In this document: positions 10,152 through 18,633 of the stretch, piece by piece
Numbering within the stretch: the first letter of the stretch is position 1
Layout of the letters: each line of letters starts with the position of its first letter
Assembly: GCA_028289465.1 (NCBI GenBank)
Contig: JANQPM010000045.1
Coordinates: 1 to 45,204, forward strand
DNA from: Lysobacterales bacterium
Lineage (GTDB): Bacteria > Pseudomonadota > Gammaproteobacteria > Xanthomonadales > SZUA-36
Reading direction: 5' to 3'
DNA: 45,204 nt
Translations under genes and position numbers: made by a program
Notes under the pieces: model-generated
Database searches by the model: none
Seen by the model: only the letters and a program-made list of their open reading frames with translations
What the model was told of the DNA's origin: nothing

Positions 10152-10564
10152 CAGATAAGCTGCATTCATCGCCGATGCGCAAGACGCTGCAAGTCCGCTG
10201 GGGCGACCTGGATGCATTGAATCATGTCAACAACACCCGCTTTCTCCGTTATATCGAAGAGGTTCGGGTGGACTGGTTCGAGTCGCTTGCGTTCGGCTGG
10301 GCCGAGGACGGCATCGGACCGGTGGTCGCGAACATCAACATCAATTTCCGCCGGCCGATTCTGTGGCCGGCCACCCTGTGCGTGGACTTGCAGGCCCGCT
10401 GGTCGGGCGGTAAAAGCATCGTACTGATGCATGAGATTCGAGACCGGGACGATCCGAGCATTCTCTATGGCGATGCCGAAGTCACCGTCGTCTGGGTGGA
10501 CTACGACGCCGGAAAAACCGTTCCGCTGCCGCCAGCCATCCGCCGAGGCTTTGCTACCGGCTAG
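10148..10564 (+). CDS. Hotdog-fold acyl-CoA thioesterase (4HBT family)
   Basis: A 138-residue single-hotdog protein. The motif [21 protein letters not shown] near residues 18-38 holds the Asp and the H-V-N-N segment typical of 4-hydroxybenzoyl-CoA thioesterase/YbgC-like enzymes, which hydrolyse acyl-CoA thioesters. The substrate cannot be predicted. Its start codon overlaps the uvrA stop, an arrangement that suggests co-expression but no obvious functional link. Confidence 0.85.
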   Translation: MTDKLHSSPMRKTLQVRWGDLDALNHVNNTRFLRYIEEVRVDWFESLAFGWAEDGIGPVVANININFRRPILWPATLCVDLQARWSGGKSIVLMHEIRDRDDPSILYGDAEVTVVWVDYDAGKTVPLPPAIRRGFATG

Positions 10565-10712
10565 CGCATCGAAAAAATACACCGTGCCAGAATTGCTACC
10601 ATAGGCCGGTCATATCCACCAGGCGAAAACGGTTGCCAAGCGATTAATAGACAGATTATTCTTAAATACGAAAGTTTACGTTGATCCGCGGAGCGCACTA
10701 GCGATATTAGTA

Positions 10713-12260
10713 ATGCACCAACCCAAGCACCGGTTCCCGCTTTTATTGATGGCTTTCATGCTGACTGGATTCGGTCCGGCACTATCTGCCCAGAGCGCTG
10801 ACAGCGGCGCATCCAATGAAGCGCAAACCCCATCAGGTACCGAGGCGGCTACTGAAACAGTCATCGACGTAGATGGTATGGCAGCCGAACCCGAAAGTCC
10901 GTTGGACACCGCGGAATCCATCGCCAATGAGCCATCTCCGAATACCGCTGCGACCGATGCCGGCGAAGCAGCGGAAGCGGAACTGATGCTGCAAATGGAC
11001 CGCATTGAAGCCAAGGCCACCTACGAGGCGCTGATTCGCGAAGAGAAGTATCACGAGGCTATCGCGGTCGCCGGCCAAACGCTGGAAATGACCGAACAGG
11101 AACTGGGTCGAGCGAGTTTCGAACTGGTGCCGATATTAAACGACCTCGGCTTAACGCTGATCGAAGCCGGCCAGCCCGAAGCCTCGCTGCAGCACTTCGA
11201 ACGCAGCGTTAAGCTGGTTGAAGACCATCATGGAATATTCAGCAGCGACCTGGTCACGCCGCTGCAGGGCACGGGGCTGGCCCTGCAGAAACTCGGCAAC
11301 CACGCCGGCGCGGTCAATCATTTTCACCGCGCACAGCATGTGACGCACCGCAATGAAGGTGTCGGCAATTTTTCGCAACTGCCGATCATGCAGATGGTGT
11401 CGGAAAGCCTGGAGGCGCAGCAATTGTATTCCGACGCCGAGCGGGTGCAGCGCGGCATGCTGAAAATCAATCGTATGAAATGGGGTGAAGACTCCCTGCA
11501 AATGGTTGATCCGTTAAAGGATCTGTCGGAATGGTACTACCGTTTCGCCGACTTCAATCAGGCCCGCTTTACTTATCGGAAAGCGGCCGAAATCCAGCTC
11601 GGCCATTTGCACCCCGATGTAGAGGACATGCGGTCGCTGCTGCATGAAATGGCCCTGGATTACTTTGATAAATTCGGTGGCTATTGGCTGAACGGTCGAC
11701 GCCTGAATGATCGGATTCTGTCCAAGACCCTGATCCATAACGGCACCACCGACGCGCATCGCGCGTATGCATTCGTCGCGATGGGCGATTTCTTTATCCA
11801 GGTGGACAAATCCAGGAATGCAGCAACCGCCTATCAGAAAGCATGGCAGCTCGCGCAGGCCTATAACATTGATTTCGCGTCTATGGATGTGGATCTGAGC
11901 AAACCTGAACAGCTTCATTTCGGACCGTCGCTGGTTTTCAATGAAAATGCGATCGAGAGCGGTACCGGGGAACCCTATTGCGAGTTCAACTTTTCAGTTG
12001 GCAGTGACGGCCGCCCGCGGCGAATCAAAGTCATCGAATGCAATCTGAAACCCAATGTACAGCGTTTTGCCATTCAGAATTTCAACCGCGCCCGGTTTCG
12101 GCCGATGATCGAAGACGGCACACCGGTGACCCGTGACAACGTCCATGTTCGGCGTGTCTACGTTCCGCGCGAGCTGATTAACAGTAAGCTGGACCAGGCC
12201 ATTCCGGCCCGCCCGATCGAACAGGAGGCTGTCGTCCCGGTCAAGGAACCGACGCCTTAG
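10713..12260 (+). CDS. Secreted TPR protein with TonB-like C-terminal domain
   Basis: This 515-residue protein begins with a signal peptide (LLLMAFMLTGFGPALSA, cleavage likely before QS). A Glu/Ala/Ser-rich linker covers about 30-95. A helical tetratricopeptide-type region follows (about 105-390), with repeats such as LIEAGQPEASLQHFERSV and LQKLGNHAGAVNHFHRAQ. The last part (about 420-495) matches the TonB C-terminal fold: YCEFNFSVGSDGRPRRIKVI, then FNRARFRPMIEDGTPV. The pair of cysteines at YCEF and IECN could form a disulfide. It lacks the N-terminal helix of true TonB, so it is probably free in the periplasm. It precedes the channel/vWA cluster and could be a partner, which is inference. 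Confidence 0.75.
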   Translation: MHQPKHRFPLLLMAFMLTGFGPALSAQSADSGASNEAQTPSGTEAATETVIDVDGMAAEPESPLDTAESIANEPSPNTAATDAGEAAEAELMLQMDRIEAKATYEALIREEKYHEAIAVAGQTLEMTEQELGRASFELVPILNDLGLTLIEAGQPEASLQHFERSVKLVEDHHGIFSSDLVTPLQGTGLALQKLGNHAGAVNHFHRAQHVTHRNEGVGNFSQLPIMQMVSESLEAQQLYSDAERVQRGMLKINRMKWGEDSLQMVDPLKDLSEWYYRFADFNQARFTYRKAAEIQLGHLHPDVEDMRSLLHEMALDYFDKFGGYWLNGRRLNDRILSKTLIHNGTTDAHRAYAFVAMGDFFIQVDKSRNAATAYQKAWQLAQAYNIDFASMDVDLSKPEQLHFGPSLVFNENAIESGTGEPYCEFNFSVGSDGRPRRIKVIECNLKPNVQRFAIQNFNRARFRPMIEDGTPVTRDNVHVRRVYVPRELINSKLDQAIPARPIEQEAVVPVKEPTP

Positions 12261-12282
12261 CGCAACAGCGAAGGAAACCGGC

Positions 12283-12942
12283 CTACGAGGACGACAGTAC
12301 GTTGCGCAACTGATCGCCCAGGCTCTTGCAGGATGCGCTCTTGGTTCGTGCCAGCACCGGTATCGGTACGACGATGGCCGTGACTACCGAGGTGCCGGTC
12401 GCCTCAGAACTGATGACACCGAGGGACCGGGACTCCTGCAAATCCCAAATGGTCGCTTCGTAGTCGGAATTGTTGTCCCAACTGAGCACGCCAAAGCAGC
12501 CACCACCTGCCGCGCTGAATGAACACGTCATATTCCCCTGCTTGTTAACGACCGCGGACTCGCCATGAATCCAGATCAGATAGCGTACGCCCAGCTCTTC
12601 GGTTTTTCCGGCGATTCGCGGGTCTTCTAGCAGCAGGCTCACGGCCTCCGGACGGCTCGGCGCCAGACGGGGCTCGAACCACGGAAACAGTGCGTCTTTG
12701 AACTGTTCCTCGTCGATCAGCACGATATCCTTTTTCAGCGGCTGCAGCCGGCTGTACAAACACTCGGTAAAACTCTTTTCCGCTTCGACCACCGCATCCT
12801 GCCGGTTGGTCAGCACGACCACCGCCTCACCGTCGCCAACAATCGGTGCCACAGTCATAAACTCTTCCACCGTGGTTGTCACACAACCGCAGAGCAAAGC
12901 CGGCGTTAAAAGCAGTGAAAATCTAATGGCATTCAAATTCAT
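12283..12942 (-). CDS. Predicted lipoprotein, unknown function
   Basis: A 219-residue protein with a lipoprotein signal (SLLLTPALLCGC, Cys about 20). The mature part starts VTTTVEEFMTVAPIVGDGE and contains GDGEAVVVLTNRQ and a cysteine-containing Gly-rich segment AAGGGCFGVLSWDNNSDYEA. The C-terminal hydrophobic stretch GTSVVTAIVVPIPVL may be a membrane hairpin or buried strand. I do not recognise the family. Its ATG overlaps the stop of the upstream lipoprotein gene (TAATG), so both are one transcript. That transcript diverges from the 13866 cluster, sharing its control region. Confidence 0.7.
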   Translation of the reverse strand: MNLNAIRFSLLLTPALLCGCVTTTVEEFMTVAPIVGDGEAVVVLTNRQDAVVEAEKSFTECLYSRLQPLKKDIVLIDEEQFKDALFPWFEPRLAPSRPEAVSLLLEDPRIAGKTEELGVRYLIWIHGESAVVNKQGNMTCSFSAAGGGCFGVLSWDNNSDYEATIWDLQESRSLGVISSEATGTSVVTAIVVPIPVLARTKSASCKSLGDQLRNVLSSS

Positions 12943-13574
12943 TATTCAGTCTCTCGCGCAACGGCTTCCGGCGGCCGCCACTCTTCTTTCAGTACGGCGG
13001 AATGGAATTCGCTGACCAGTGCCGCCGCGACATCTCTAAGCGCCATATTCGTCGCGTCGCTCAGCGGTTCCTTTTTGCTGACCAGTGCGCCGCGGTTCTT
13101 GCCGAACGCCACGAACGGCCAGTATCCGACCAGCCGGGTGTTTTCGTCATACACGCGAATATGGTACTTCAACGATACAGAGTAGAAATTGGTTGCGGTT
13201 TCGCCCGGCGTCAGGAAGGCGAAGTCCTCAAGCACCGGCACCAGTACCAGGTCCAAACCCGGCTGCGGAGCTTGCGAATCCGGATTTTCCACCAGCGACT
13301 TGGTCGTGAACATCGAGCTGAAAACCAGATCGAAAAGCCGCCGCTGTTCCACGCCCAGGCTGACGACAATATCTTCTTCGGCATAAGCGAAGCTGGAAAA
13401 ATCGGGGCTGTAGTGAACTCCCACATCGTAAGGCAGCCGCTCGACCAGCGGCTGTGGAAAATCTTCGCGCAACGCCAAAGTGGTCGAACCGCAAGCGGTG
13501 AGCAGCAGCATCGCGCAGATTGCCCAGGCCAGTCGAAGAAAGTAGTAGTGATTGTTGGCTATGCCGTTTTTCAA
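12942..13574 (-). CDS. Predicted lipoprotein, unknown function
   Basis: A 210-residue protein with signal peptide and lipobox LLLTACGST. The mature part starts with ALREDFPQPLVERLPYDVGV and has a central segment LDLVLVPVLEDFAFLTPGE followed by a beta-like region ending near GYWPFVAFGK. This pattern of an outer-membrane lipoprotein with alternating strands resembles small auxiliary lipoproteins of envelope complexes, but I cannot assign a named family. It is first in a two-gene operon with the 12283 gene. The start lies 291 bp from that of the divergent cluster gene at 13866. Confidence 0.7.
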   Translation of the reverse strand: MKNGIANNHYYFLRLAWAICAMLLLTACGSTTLALREDFPQPLVERLPYDVGVHYSPDFSSFAYAEEDIVVSLGVEQRRLFDLVFSSMFTTKSLVENPDSQAPQPGLDLVLVPVLEDFAFLTPGETATNFYSVSLKYHIRVYDENTRLVGYWPFVAFGKNRGALVSKKEPLSDATNMALRDVAAALVSEFHSAVLKEEWRPPEAVARETE

Positions 13575-13708
13575 AATTCGCTCCGGTTTTTTATCGGACC
13601 AGAATGGGCTGGTTCTGATTGCTAATTTACCGTAAATTCAGTGTCTGCCGGTGTTGCAATTCGTCTTATCGCAAGCTTGGCCCGCGGCAGCATCATGCTA
13701 ATACATTT

Positions 13709-13736
13709 TTAACAACAAAAGTACGAAAAATATAGT
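13709..13736 (+). promoter_or_regulatory. Strong candidate sigma-70 promoter of the central cluster
   Basis: TTAACA (13709-13714), a 16-bp spacer, and TATAGT (13731-13736), each one mismatch from consensus, inside an AT-rich tract that continues to about 13770. This leaves a leader of roughly 120 nt before the 13866 start. It is the best promoter seen for the cluster. The rest of 13575-13865 shows no gene. Confidence 0.6.
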
Positions 13737-13865
13737 ATATTAAACAAATTCAAGCAGATTGAAACAAATAGGGTCAATTCAGGGTCGTAATATCTAGGTC
13801 GGTAAACTGCCGCTCGGCGAAGACGAAAACGCCGTTCCCAGCGGGTCGCAACTGGAGCACGCAAC

Positions 13866-15002
13866 ATGCTGAAAAGAGGGAAAACCCATCTAACTCTCTG
13901 TATCTTGGGCGCATCTGCGCTGATATACGGCTGCGCAACACCTCAGATGTCAAGTTCGAGTACACCACCCAGCCCGCCGTCTCCAAGCGGTTCGCCAAGT
14001 TCGGCACCGCCATCGCCACCCAGCAGCCCGTCCTCGGGCTCACCGAGTTCCGCGCCGCCAAGTCCAAGCAGCGGCTCTTCAAGCAGTTCGGGCAATCCCA
14101 ACCCAAGTAATCCCAGCTCAGGTAATCCTAGCTCAAGTTCGGGTAGCCCCGGCAGCAGTTCACCCGGCGGCACCAGCCAGCCCGGTGGAACCGGTTCGGC
14201 GGGCGGCGCATCTTCCGATCCGGGGGCCAGCGGAATGCCGGGCGAATCAGCATCGGACTCCTCCGCCAATAGCGGCCAGACCGGCGGTAATGAGACAGAA
14301 TTGGATGTACTGGAACCCGAACCGGTGACCAGCGACAGCGACAACGCGATGGCGGACGCCAGCGATGCCGCCGGTGGATCTTCGGGCGGCGGCGCTGAAG
14401 GCGGCGGCAGCGATGGTGGCGGCGCCGATGGTGGCGGCCAGGAATCCAACGGTGCAATGGCCGATGCCGGCGGTGCGGCCGGCGGCGGCAGTGCCGGTGG
14501 TCAGGGATCGCTGGACGATCGTCTGAATGATTCCGTTCAGATATTCGAAAACGGCATGATGGAGCAGATTATCGTCATTGCGTCCTCCATTCCGGGCGGT
14601 GACTCGGACAGCCAGGGCGGCGACGATGAATTGCAGCCCGGCGAGGCGCCGCAGAACGGCAATGGCACCGCCGGTGGCGGCAGGGGCCTGGTCATCGTCG
14701 AAGGCGATGTATCGCAGCTTCCGTCAGCGGCAGGCAGCGCCCCGGGAGGCGGTGAAGACAATGCCAGCGGGGTTGTCGACCCGACCCAGTCTTCGGACGG
14801 CAGCACCGTGGAAAGCAGCCGTGAAGGCGATAACGCGGTACGCAGAATTCTGCTCGCGAAAATTCCCGACGACGTCGGTGACGGTTCGGACGACGATGTC
14901 GTCGCCCGGCAGATCAGAGAAGCGGCTATCAATGAAGAAGATCCGGCCCTCAGAGAAAAATTGTGGGAGGAATACCGCAATTACAAGAAATCGCTCAATT
15001 AA
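13866..15002 (+). CDS. Ser/Pro/Gly-rich low-complexity lipoprotein
   Basis: A 378-residue predicted lipoprotein: the signal ends in SALIYGC with Cys23. Residues about 28-115 are almost only Ser and Pro, then Ser/Gly/Asn, and a Gly-rich acidic segment follows to about 215. Such a stretch should be disordered and long enough to reach far through the periplasm or outside the cell. An ordered-looking part follows (LDDRLNDSVQIFENGMMEQI, IVIASSIPGG) and the protein ends in a charged helix, REAAINEEDPALREKLWEEY. The helix is a plausible docking element. Family not recognised. First gene of the collinear eight-gene cluster, downstream of the candidate promoter. Confidence 0.75.
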   Translation: MLKRGKTHLTLCILGASALIYGCATPQMSSSSTPPSPPSPSGSPSSAPPSPPSSPSSGSPSSAPPSPSSGSSSSSGNPNPSNPSSGNPSSSSGSPGSSSPGGTSQPGGTGSAGGASSDPGASGMPGESASDSSANSGQTGGNETELDVLEPEPVTSDSDNAMADASDAAGGSSGGGAEGGGSDGGGADGGGQESNGAMADAGGAAGGGSAGGQGSLDDRLNDSVQIFENGMMEQIIVIASSIPGGDSDSQGGDDELQPGEAPQNGNGTAGGGRGLVIVEGDVSQLPSAAGSAPGGGEDNASGVVDPTQSSDGSTVESSREGDNAVRRILLAKIPDDVGDGSDDDVVARQIREAAINEEDPALREKLWEEYRNYKKSLN

Positions 15003-15053
15003 GCGCGTAACCCGGTGCATCGCAGAGCAGCTGACACCGAAAGCGAGTTGTAG

Positions 15054-16295
15054 ATGACAGGAAAATCCAAAATACTGACCATTACCGCGCTGTTGCTGGT
15101 GGCTGGCAACATCGCATTCGCCGGCACCACGATAAAGAAGGTTAACGCCGTGCCGCTGGAATACGCCACCAGCGAACTGCCTGCCGAGGCGCTGCTGGAT
15201 ATCGGTCTAGGTGTGTTGGACCCAGGCGTTTCCGGTGATCTCGAAGACATCGAAAAACTACAGGAAAAGAATATCTACCCGAAAGTCCGGGAAGCGGAAG
15301 CGCGCTATATCCCCTATATGCTGCGCAACACGATCGAGCAAAGCAATCTCTGGGGTGCGGTACGCATGGTACCGGAGCAGGACCCGCTGAGCGAGGTCTA
15401 CCTCAACGGCCGCATTGTGAAATCCGACGGGACCGAGCTTCAGGTAGAAATCAGCGCCAGAGATGCGACCGGCCGACATTGGTTTACCAAGACTTACGAC
15501 GACATCGCGAGCAAATTCGCCTACCGCGATGACCTGCAGTATCCCGGGGATGTGTTTCAGGACATCTACAACCAGGTTGCCAACGACCTGTACCACTACC
15601 GGCAGAAACTCAACTCCGACCAATTGCACGAAATCCGTACCATCGCCAATTTGCGCTATGCCGCCGCGTTGTCTCCCGATGCGTTCGGCGAGCACCTGAA
15701 AACTGACAAGCGCGGCAATCTGAGAATCAATCGCCTGCCGGCGGATGATGACCCGATGATGCAGCGGGTGCAACGCATTCGGGAGAGCGAATATCTCTTC
15801 ATCGACACGGTGGATCAGCAGTTCGCGCGGTTTTTCCATGAGATGGATCCGTCCTATGACAACTGGCGCCGTTTCAGCTACGAGGAAATCATCGCCGAAC
15901 GGGAACTCAAGCGATCCTCCCGTATGCGCATGCTGGCTGGCGCTGCCGCCGTGGTCGGCGGAGCGGTAACCAGCAGCAAGGCGCGCACCCGAGTCGGCCA
16001 GGTAGTTGGCAATGCGGGCATCTTAGGCGGCGTCAGCGCACTCAGGCAGGGTTATGACGTGCGCAAGCAAGCGAAAATACACCAGACCGCGTTGCAGGAG
16101 CTGGCCGCGTCCTTCGATGCAGAAATCGAACCCATTGTGATTGATGTCCAGGGAGAAGTCGTGAAACTCAACGGCACGCTGGATGCGCAATACAAGGAAT
16201 GGCGTGACATTCTGCGTCAGATCTATGCCGAAGAACTGGGGTTGCCGCAAGGCACATCAGTCAATGAGGAATTCACTAGCCAACTTGAACAGTAG
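15054..16295 (+). CDS. Periplasmic protein of the cluster, unknown function
   Basis: A 413-residue protein with a cleavable signal peptide (ILTITALLLVAGNIAFA, then GTTIKK). The N-terminal half (about 25-190) alternates strands and helices, with motifs YIPYMLRNTIEQSNLWGAVR and EVYLNGRIVKSDGTELQVEI. A Gly/Ala-rich stretch (MLAGAAAVVGGAVTSSKA and VVGNAGILGGVSAL, about 290-335) could be a hydrophobic hairpin. The C-terminal helix includes LQELAASFDAEIEPIVIDVQ. No family recognised. It follows the lipoprotein gene by 51 bp and is followed by a GC hairpin without a T-run (16303-16321), so read-through into the pseudokinase gene is likely. Confidence 0.7.
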   Translation: MTGKSKILTITALLLVAGNIAFAGTTIKKVNAVPLEYATSELPAEALLDIGLGVLDPGVSGDLEDIEKLQEKNIYPKVREAEARYIPYMLRNTIEQSNLWGAVRMVPEQDPLSEVYLNGRIVKSDGTELQVEISARDATGRHWFTKTYDDIASKFAYRDDLQYPGDVFQDIYNQVANDLYHYRQKLNSDQLHEIRTIANLRYAAALSPDAFGEHLKTDKRGNLRINRLPADDDPMMQRVQRIRESEYLFIDTVDQQFARFFHEMDPSYDNWRRFSYEEIIAERELKRSSRMRMLAGAAAVVGGAVTSSKARTRVGQVVGNAGILGGVSALRQGYDVRKQAKIHQTALQELAASFDAEIEPIVIDVQGEVVKLNGTLDAQYKEWRDILRQIYAEELGLPQGTSVNEEFTSQLEQ

Positions 16296-16360
16296 CAATC
16301 CGGGGCCGAAGCGCGGCCCCGTCCGTTCTCATCCCAAACACGAACCTAGTGGAGGTCTGC

Positions 16361-18589
16361 GTGGCTGCAGCAGAGCCGGGCACGCTTAAGCCCGGAAAAA
16401 CCATCGACCGCTACCGGCTGGTACAGAACCTGTCCGGCACCGGCCTGTGGACCAGCTGGCTCGCCACGGATAGCAGCGACGGACAGCAGTATGTGGTCAA
16501 GCTGACCGCAGCCGAGCGGGACGATCGCCGGCTGGTTGGTTATCGCGAACGGCTGGAAACGCTGACAAACCTCGCTCATCCCGCGCTGGCCTTGCCGTCA
16601 AGAGTCTTTTACGATCAGGGTTTCCTGGCCTATGCAAGGTGCTACCAGGAACAGGACGGTCTGTCCGAAGCCCCGGCTGCCGATCTGCACGAACGCATCA
16701 ACCACGCCATTCGCATCGCCGAGGCGCTGCATGTACTGCACCGCAGCGATCTCACGCACGGTGCGGTAAGCAGTGCCAATATTCGTATCGGCGACAACGT
16801 TCGGCTGGTGGATATTCGGCTTGACAGTCACGGCGGCGAGCGCGACGACCTGACCGGTTTTGCCGAAGTGATCACACAATGGCTGCAGGACCTGCCCGAC
16901 GACCACCCCCGCTACGCCGACGGCCTGCTGCAGTTGCCGCCGCGGCTGTCGCAGTTGCAGGCCGCATTCACCAACGCATTGGAAAACCAGGCGCCTCTGC
17001 CGTCCGCACTGCAAATCCGGGACGCACTGGAGGATGCCAAACTGCAGTGGCAGCGCATGCGCACCGAGACAGTCATTCCCACGACCCCTGAGGACCATGA
17101 CCTCGATGCGCTGCCGTGGGCAAACCCGCCCGCCGCCACTGCAGCCACAAGCGCTGCGCCGGCAACCGGCCGTCGCCGGACGGGTGTGATCGCCGGTCTC
17201 GGCCTGTTGCTGGTCGGTGCCCTGCTGGCGGTGGTGGTGTGGCTGCCGAAGCTGGTCGAACAACCGACCGCGCCGACAGTATCCAGCCCGCCCGTCCAGA
17301 AAACGGCTGCCGAAGAACCGGCCGAACCGGAACCGCTGACCGAAGAACAACTCGCGCAATTGTTTAATGAACGGGAAGAGGCGCAGGCGGTACTGGACGA
17401 TTTGATTCAACTTCGTCTGGAACTGGACGCGCGAAAGGTAACGCTGTGGGCAAACAAGGCATTCGAACAGGCGCTGACCGTGAAGGCAGCCGGCGATCAG
17501 GCATTCCGGGATCAGCAGTTCGTCGATGCGAGCCAGCACTACCGGCAGGCGCTGGACCAGATGACTGCGATTCAAGACCGTACGCAGGCCGTCATCGACA
17601 CCGCACTGGCCGATGGCTGGGCCGCGTTTGACCGCGGCGATGCCGAAGCGGCCAAACGCCATTTCGGTCTGGTGCTGGAAATTGATGCGGAACATTCAGA
17701 TGCGCTGAACGGGATGCGGCGTGCAGAAACCCTGGACCAGGTGCTTGAACTGGCCGAGCAGGCACAACGCGCCGAAAAGGAAGAGCTGTGGGCAGACGCG
17801 CGAAGCTACTATCGAGACATCATGAACTTGGATCCGGATACCGACGGCGTTGAAGCTGCGATTGAGCGCCTGACCGGCATTATCAACAACATCGCTTTCC
17901 AGGATCATATGTCGGATGGCTTGTCGGCACTGGATGCGGGGCGGCTGGCAGCGGCCGAAAGCGCATTCCTGGCCGCACGGCGCCTCAAGCCGGGCAGTGC
18001 CGGGCCGTCAGAAGGCCTGCAGGAAATCAACCGCCGGCGCAAGGAATCCGGACTGCAGCAGCACAGATCCCAGATTCTGACCCTGGAGCGCGAAGAGAAC
18101 TGGGCCGAAGCCACGGCCGGTTATCAACGCCTGCTGGACAAGGATCCAAACCTGCAATTCGCCAAAGACGGTATCGTCGAAGCGAGAGAGAGAGCCGCAT
18201 TGGATGCCGCTTTGCAAAACCGGCTGCAGCTCCCCGAACGCTGGTGGAACGCCGAAGGGCGCAACGAGGTCAGCGCCCTGCTGGCCGAAGCCAGGGCGAT
18301 TCGCAGCGGCGGTCCGAAGCTGCAGCGGCAGATCACAGAACTGGACCGCGCGCTGGACCAGGCAAAGCGCCAGGTCAGCCTGTACCTGCAGTCCGACACG
18401 TTATGCGATGTGGTCGTTTACAAAGTCGCCCGGCTGGGTCAGTTCGAAAGTACCGAATTGCAACTGTACCCGGGGCGCTACACCGTGGTCGGCACCCGAG
18501 ACGGCTTTCGCGATGTGCGCAAGGACGTGCTGGTTTCGCCTTCACCCGGCCAGCAGTCCGTGGAAATACGATGCAATGATGAAGTCTGA
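16361..18589 (+). CDS. Membrane pseudokinase with TPR-like and PEGA-like periplasmic part
   Basis: GTG at 16361 follows the GGAGG ribosome site at 16351-16355 with 5-bp spacing; the earlier GTG at 16349 overlaps that site, so the protein is 742 residues. Residues about 15-240 have a Ser/Thr-kinase fold layout: IDRYRLVQNLSGTG in place of the Gly loop, Lys47 in YVVKL, and HGAVSSANIRI (133-143) in place of the HRDLKPxN loop. The catalytic Asp is Ala135, while Asn140 is kept, and DFG is DIR (151-153). It should bind without phosphorylating. One helix (about 275-297) leads to a periplasmic coiled-coil/TPR-like region (about 310-640) and a C-terminal PEGA-like domain (LYLQSDTLCDVVVYKV, YPGRYTVVGTRDGFRDVR). 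Confidence 0.75.
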   Translation: MAAAEPGTLKPGKTIDRYRLVQNLSGTGLWTSWLATDSSDGQQYVVKLTAAERDDRRLVGYRERLETLTNLAHPALALPSRVFYDQGFLAYARCYQEQDGLSEAPAADLHERINHAIRIAEALHVLHRSDLTHGAVSSANIRIGDNVRLVDIRLDSHGGERDDLTGFAEVITQWLQDLPDDHPRYADGLLQLPPRLSQLQAAFTNALENQAPLPSALQIRDALEDAKLQWQRMRTETVIPTTPEDHDLDALPWANPPAATAATSAAPATGRRRTGVIAGLGLLLVGALLAVVVWLPKLVEQPTAPTVSSPPVQKTAAEEPAEPEPLTEEQLAQLFNEREEAQAVLDDLIQLRLELDARKVTLWANKAFEQALTVKAAGDQAFRDQQFVDASQHYRQALDQMTAIQDRTQAVIDTALADGWAAFDRGDAEAAKRHFGLVLEIDAEHSDALNGMRRAETLDQVLELAEQAQRAEKEELWADARSYYRDIMNLDPDTDGVEAAIERLTGIINNIAFQDHMSDGLSALDAGRLAAAESAFLAARRLKPGSAGPSEGLQEINRRRKESGLQQHRSQILTLEREENWAEATAGYQRLLDKDPNLQFAKDGIVEARERAALDAALQNRLQLPERWWNAEGRNEVSALLAEARAIRSGGPKLQRQITELDRALDQAKRQVSLYLQSDTLCDVVVYKVARLGQFESTELQLYPGRYTVVGTRDGFRDVRKDVLVSPSPGQQSVEIRCNDEV

Positions 18590-18633
18590 AACGATGCGGT
18601 GGCCAATCATCGGTGAATGACCAAAGGCAGCGA

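Noticed and set aside
13943-14449. 168-residue frame opposite the low-complexity lipoprotein
   Set aside because: Shadow of the Ser/Pro/Gly repeats; no signal or start support.
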